A DNA stretch of 5,991 nucleotides, taken from positions 1 through 5,991 of the forward strand of contig JBBQVP010000237.1 in NCBI GenBank assembly GCA_038211455.1, read 5' to 3'. The stretch is from SZAS-79 sp038211455. GTDB lineage: Bacteria; Pseudomonadota; Gammaproteobacteria; Burkholderiales; SG8-39. Below the pieces are notes generated by a model that was given only the letters and a program-made list of their open reading frames with translations, did not search any database and was not told the DNA's origin. The stretch's first letter is position 1; every line of letters starts with the position of its first letter. Shown piece by piece: positions 5,270-5,991 of this stretch. Made by a program: the position numbers and the translations under genes.

Positions 5270-5899
5270 ATGGAAGCCCTGACCGACCGCCAGTCCGAGA
5301 TTCTCCAGCTCATACGCGAGCTCACCGAGGTGTCCGGCTTCCCGCCCACCCGCGCCGAGATCGCGGAGCGGATGGGGTTCCGCTCGGTCAACGCCGCCGA
5401 ACAGCACCTTCGCGCACTGGAAAAAAAAGGCGCAATCGACATCCTCTCCGGCGCGTCGCGCGGAATCCGCGTTAACGAGACTTCGCCCGGCATACGCCCT
5501 GGACGGCTCATGGATCTCCCCGTGATCGGGCGCGTGGCTGCAGGCTCGCCGATCCTCGCGGAAGAGCATGTGCAGGGTCGCTATCAGGTCGACCCGAACC
5601 TGTTTACGCCGCGCGCGGACTACCTGTTGAAGGTTCGCGGCCTGTCGATGCGCGATATCGGCATCCTCGATGGCGATCTCCTCGCTGTGCACCGCACCAG
5701 CGAGGCGCGCACCGGACAGGTAGTGGTCGCGCGCATTGCCGATGAAGTGACCGTCAAGCGACTGCGGCGGCGCGGGCATTCGGTACAACTGCTGCCCGAA
5801 AATCCCGACTTCGAGCCGATCGAGCTTGATCTGCGCAACGACGAACTCGCGATCGAGGGCATCGCCGTCGGCGTGATCCGCAACGACCGCGCGTTCTGA
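5270..5899 (+). CDS. lexA: LexA repressor, SOS response regulator and self-cleaving S24 peptidase
   Basis: A 209-residue LexA, seven longer than the E. coli protein. The N-terminal winged-helix DNA-binding domain spans roughly residues 1-70, with PPTRAEIAERMGFRSVNAAE (25-44) as the recognition region and SGASRGIRV (60-68) at its end. The C-terminal latent protease has its cleavage site at Ala91-Gly92 in GRVAAGSP (87-94), the nucleophile Ser126 in GLSMRDIGILDGD (124-136), and the general base Lys163 in DEVTVKRL (158-165). The spacings of 35 residues from cleavage site to Ser and 37 from Ser to Lys equal those of E. coli LexA. The seven extra residues are in the linker between the domains. LexA dimers repress DNA-damage genes until RecA filaments trigger cleavage. 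The promoter carries its own SOS box. No second SOS gene lies behind it inside the window. Confidence 0.98.
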   Translation: MEALTDRQSEILQLIRELTEVSGFPPTRAEIAERMGFRSVNAAEQHLRALEKKGAIDILSGASRGIRVNETSPGIRPGRLMDLPVIGRVAAGSPILAEEHVQGRYQVDPNLFTPRADYLLKVRGLSMRDIGILDGDLLAVHRTSEARTGQVVVARIADEVTVKRLRRRGHSVQLLPENPDFEPIELDLRNDELAIEGIAVGVIRNDRAF

Positions 5900-5902
5900 G
5901 GC

Positions 5903-5922
5903 TGCGGCCCCTGCGGGCCGCA
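5903..5922 (+). terminator. Hairpin after lexA, possible terminator
   Basis: TGCGGCCC (5903-5910) and GGGCCGCA (5915-5922) form a perfect 8-bp stem with a 4-base loop, three bases after the lexA stop. It is very GC-rich and well placed, but no T-run follows, so termination may be inefficient or factor-assisted. Confidence 0.55.
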
Positions 5923-5980
5923 TGTGTGAACAATCGTCTGGCCATTGCCGCGCGGACGAAACGCGATTTCATTCCGTAGA

Positions 5981-5986
5981 TATAAT
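5981..5986 (+). promoter_or_regulatory. -10 element of a promoter for a gene beyond the right edge
   Basis: TATAAT matches the -10 consensus exactly and lies 82 bp after lexA. No convincing -35 is seen 16-18 bp upstream. Together with the lexA hairpin, it suggests that the next gene or RNA is transcribed separately. The window ends five bases later. Confidence 0.4.
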
Positions 5987-5991
5987 CGGGG

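Noticed and set aside
5189..5923. 244-codon minus-strand open frame antisense to lexA
   Set aside because: It is a shadow of the certain lexA gene and would run through the lexA promoter and terminator hairpin.

Overview
The window looks like chromosomal DNA of a GC-rich proteobacterium, most likely a betaproteobacterium. Three observations support this. LexA is close to the E. coli type, and its promoter carries a CTGT-N8-ACAG SOS box, the form used by beta- and gammaproteobacteria. Codon third positions are dominated by G and C. Long antisense open frames lie opposite every real gene, as expected at high GC. I see no insertion sequence, tRNA, rRNA, CRISPR array or prophage gene.

Left half (1-3767): an organic-acid / acyl-CoA neighbourhood. 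On the minus strand, a RutE-like nitroreductase (malonic semialdehyde reductase family) is followed 17 bp later by the N-terminal part of a CaiB/BaiF (family III) CoA-transferase that runs off the left edge. Divergent from them across 84 bp is a second, unrelated CoA-transferase of the acetyl-CoA hydrolase / 4-hydroxybutyrate CoA-transferase family. In it, the expected catalytic glutamate aligns with glycine. Convergent with that gene is a 12-TM major facilitator transporter of the monocarboxylate / oxalate-formate type. A plausible reading is uptake of a small carboxylic acid plus CoA transfer and semialdehyde reduction. The substrate cannot be read from the sequence.

Right half (3768-5991): housekeeping genes. 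pncB (nicotinate phosphoribosyltransferase, NAD salvage) is on the minus strand with a TTG start and a strong Shine-Dalgarno sequence. It is divergent from lexA (SOS repressor), which has a near-perfect -10 and a LexA box over its probable transcription start. A 172-bp gap between pncB and the transporter holds two tandem hairpins. A hairpin follows lexA, and a TATAAT at the right edge probably begins the promoter of a gene outside the window.

I found no convincing new multi-gene system. The points most worth a second look are the glycine-substituted CoA-transferase beside a mechanistically different CoA-transferase, its probably leaderless promoter, the unresolved transporter N-terminus, and the tandem heptamer repeat at the pncB promoter.
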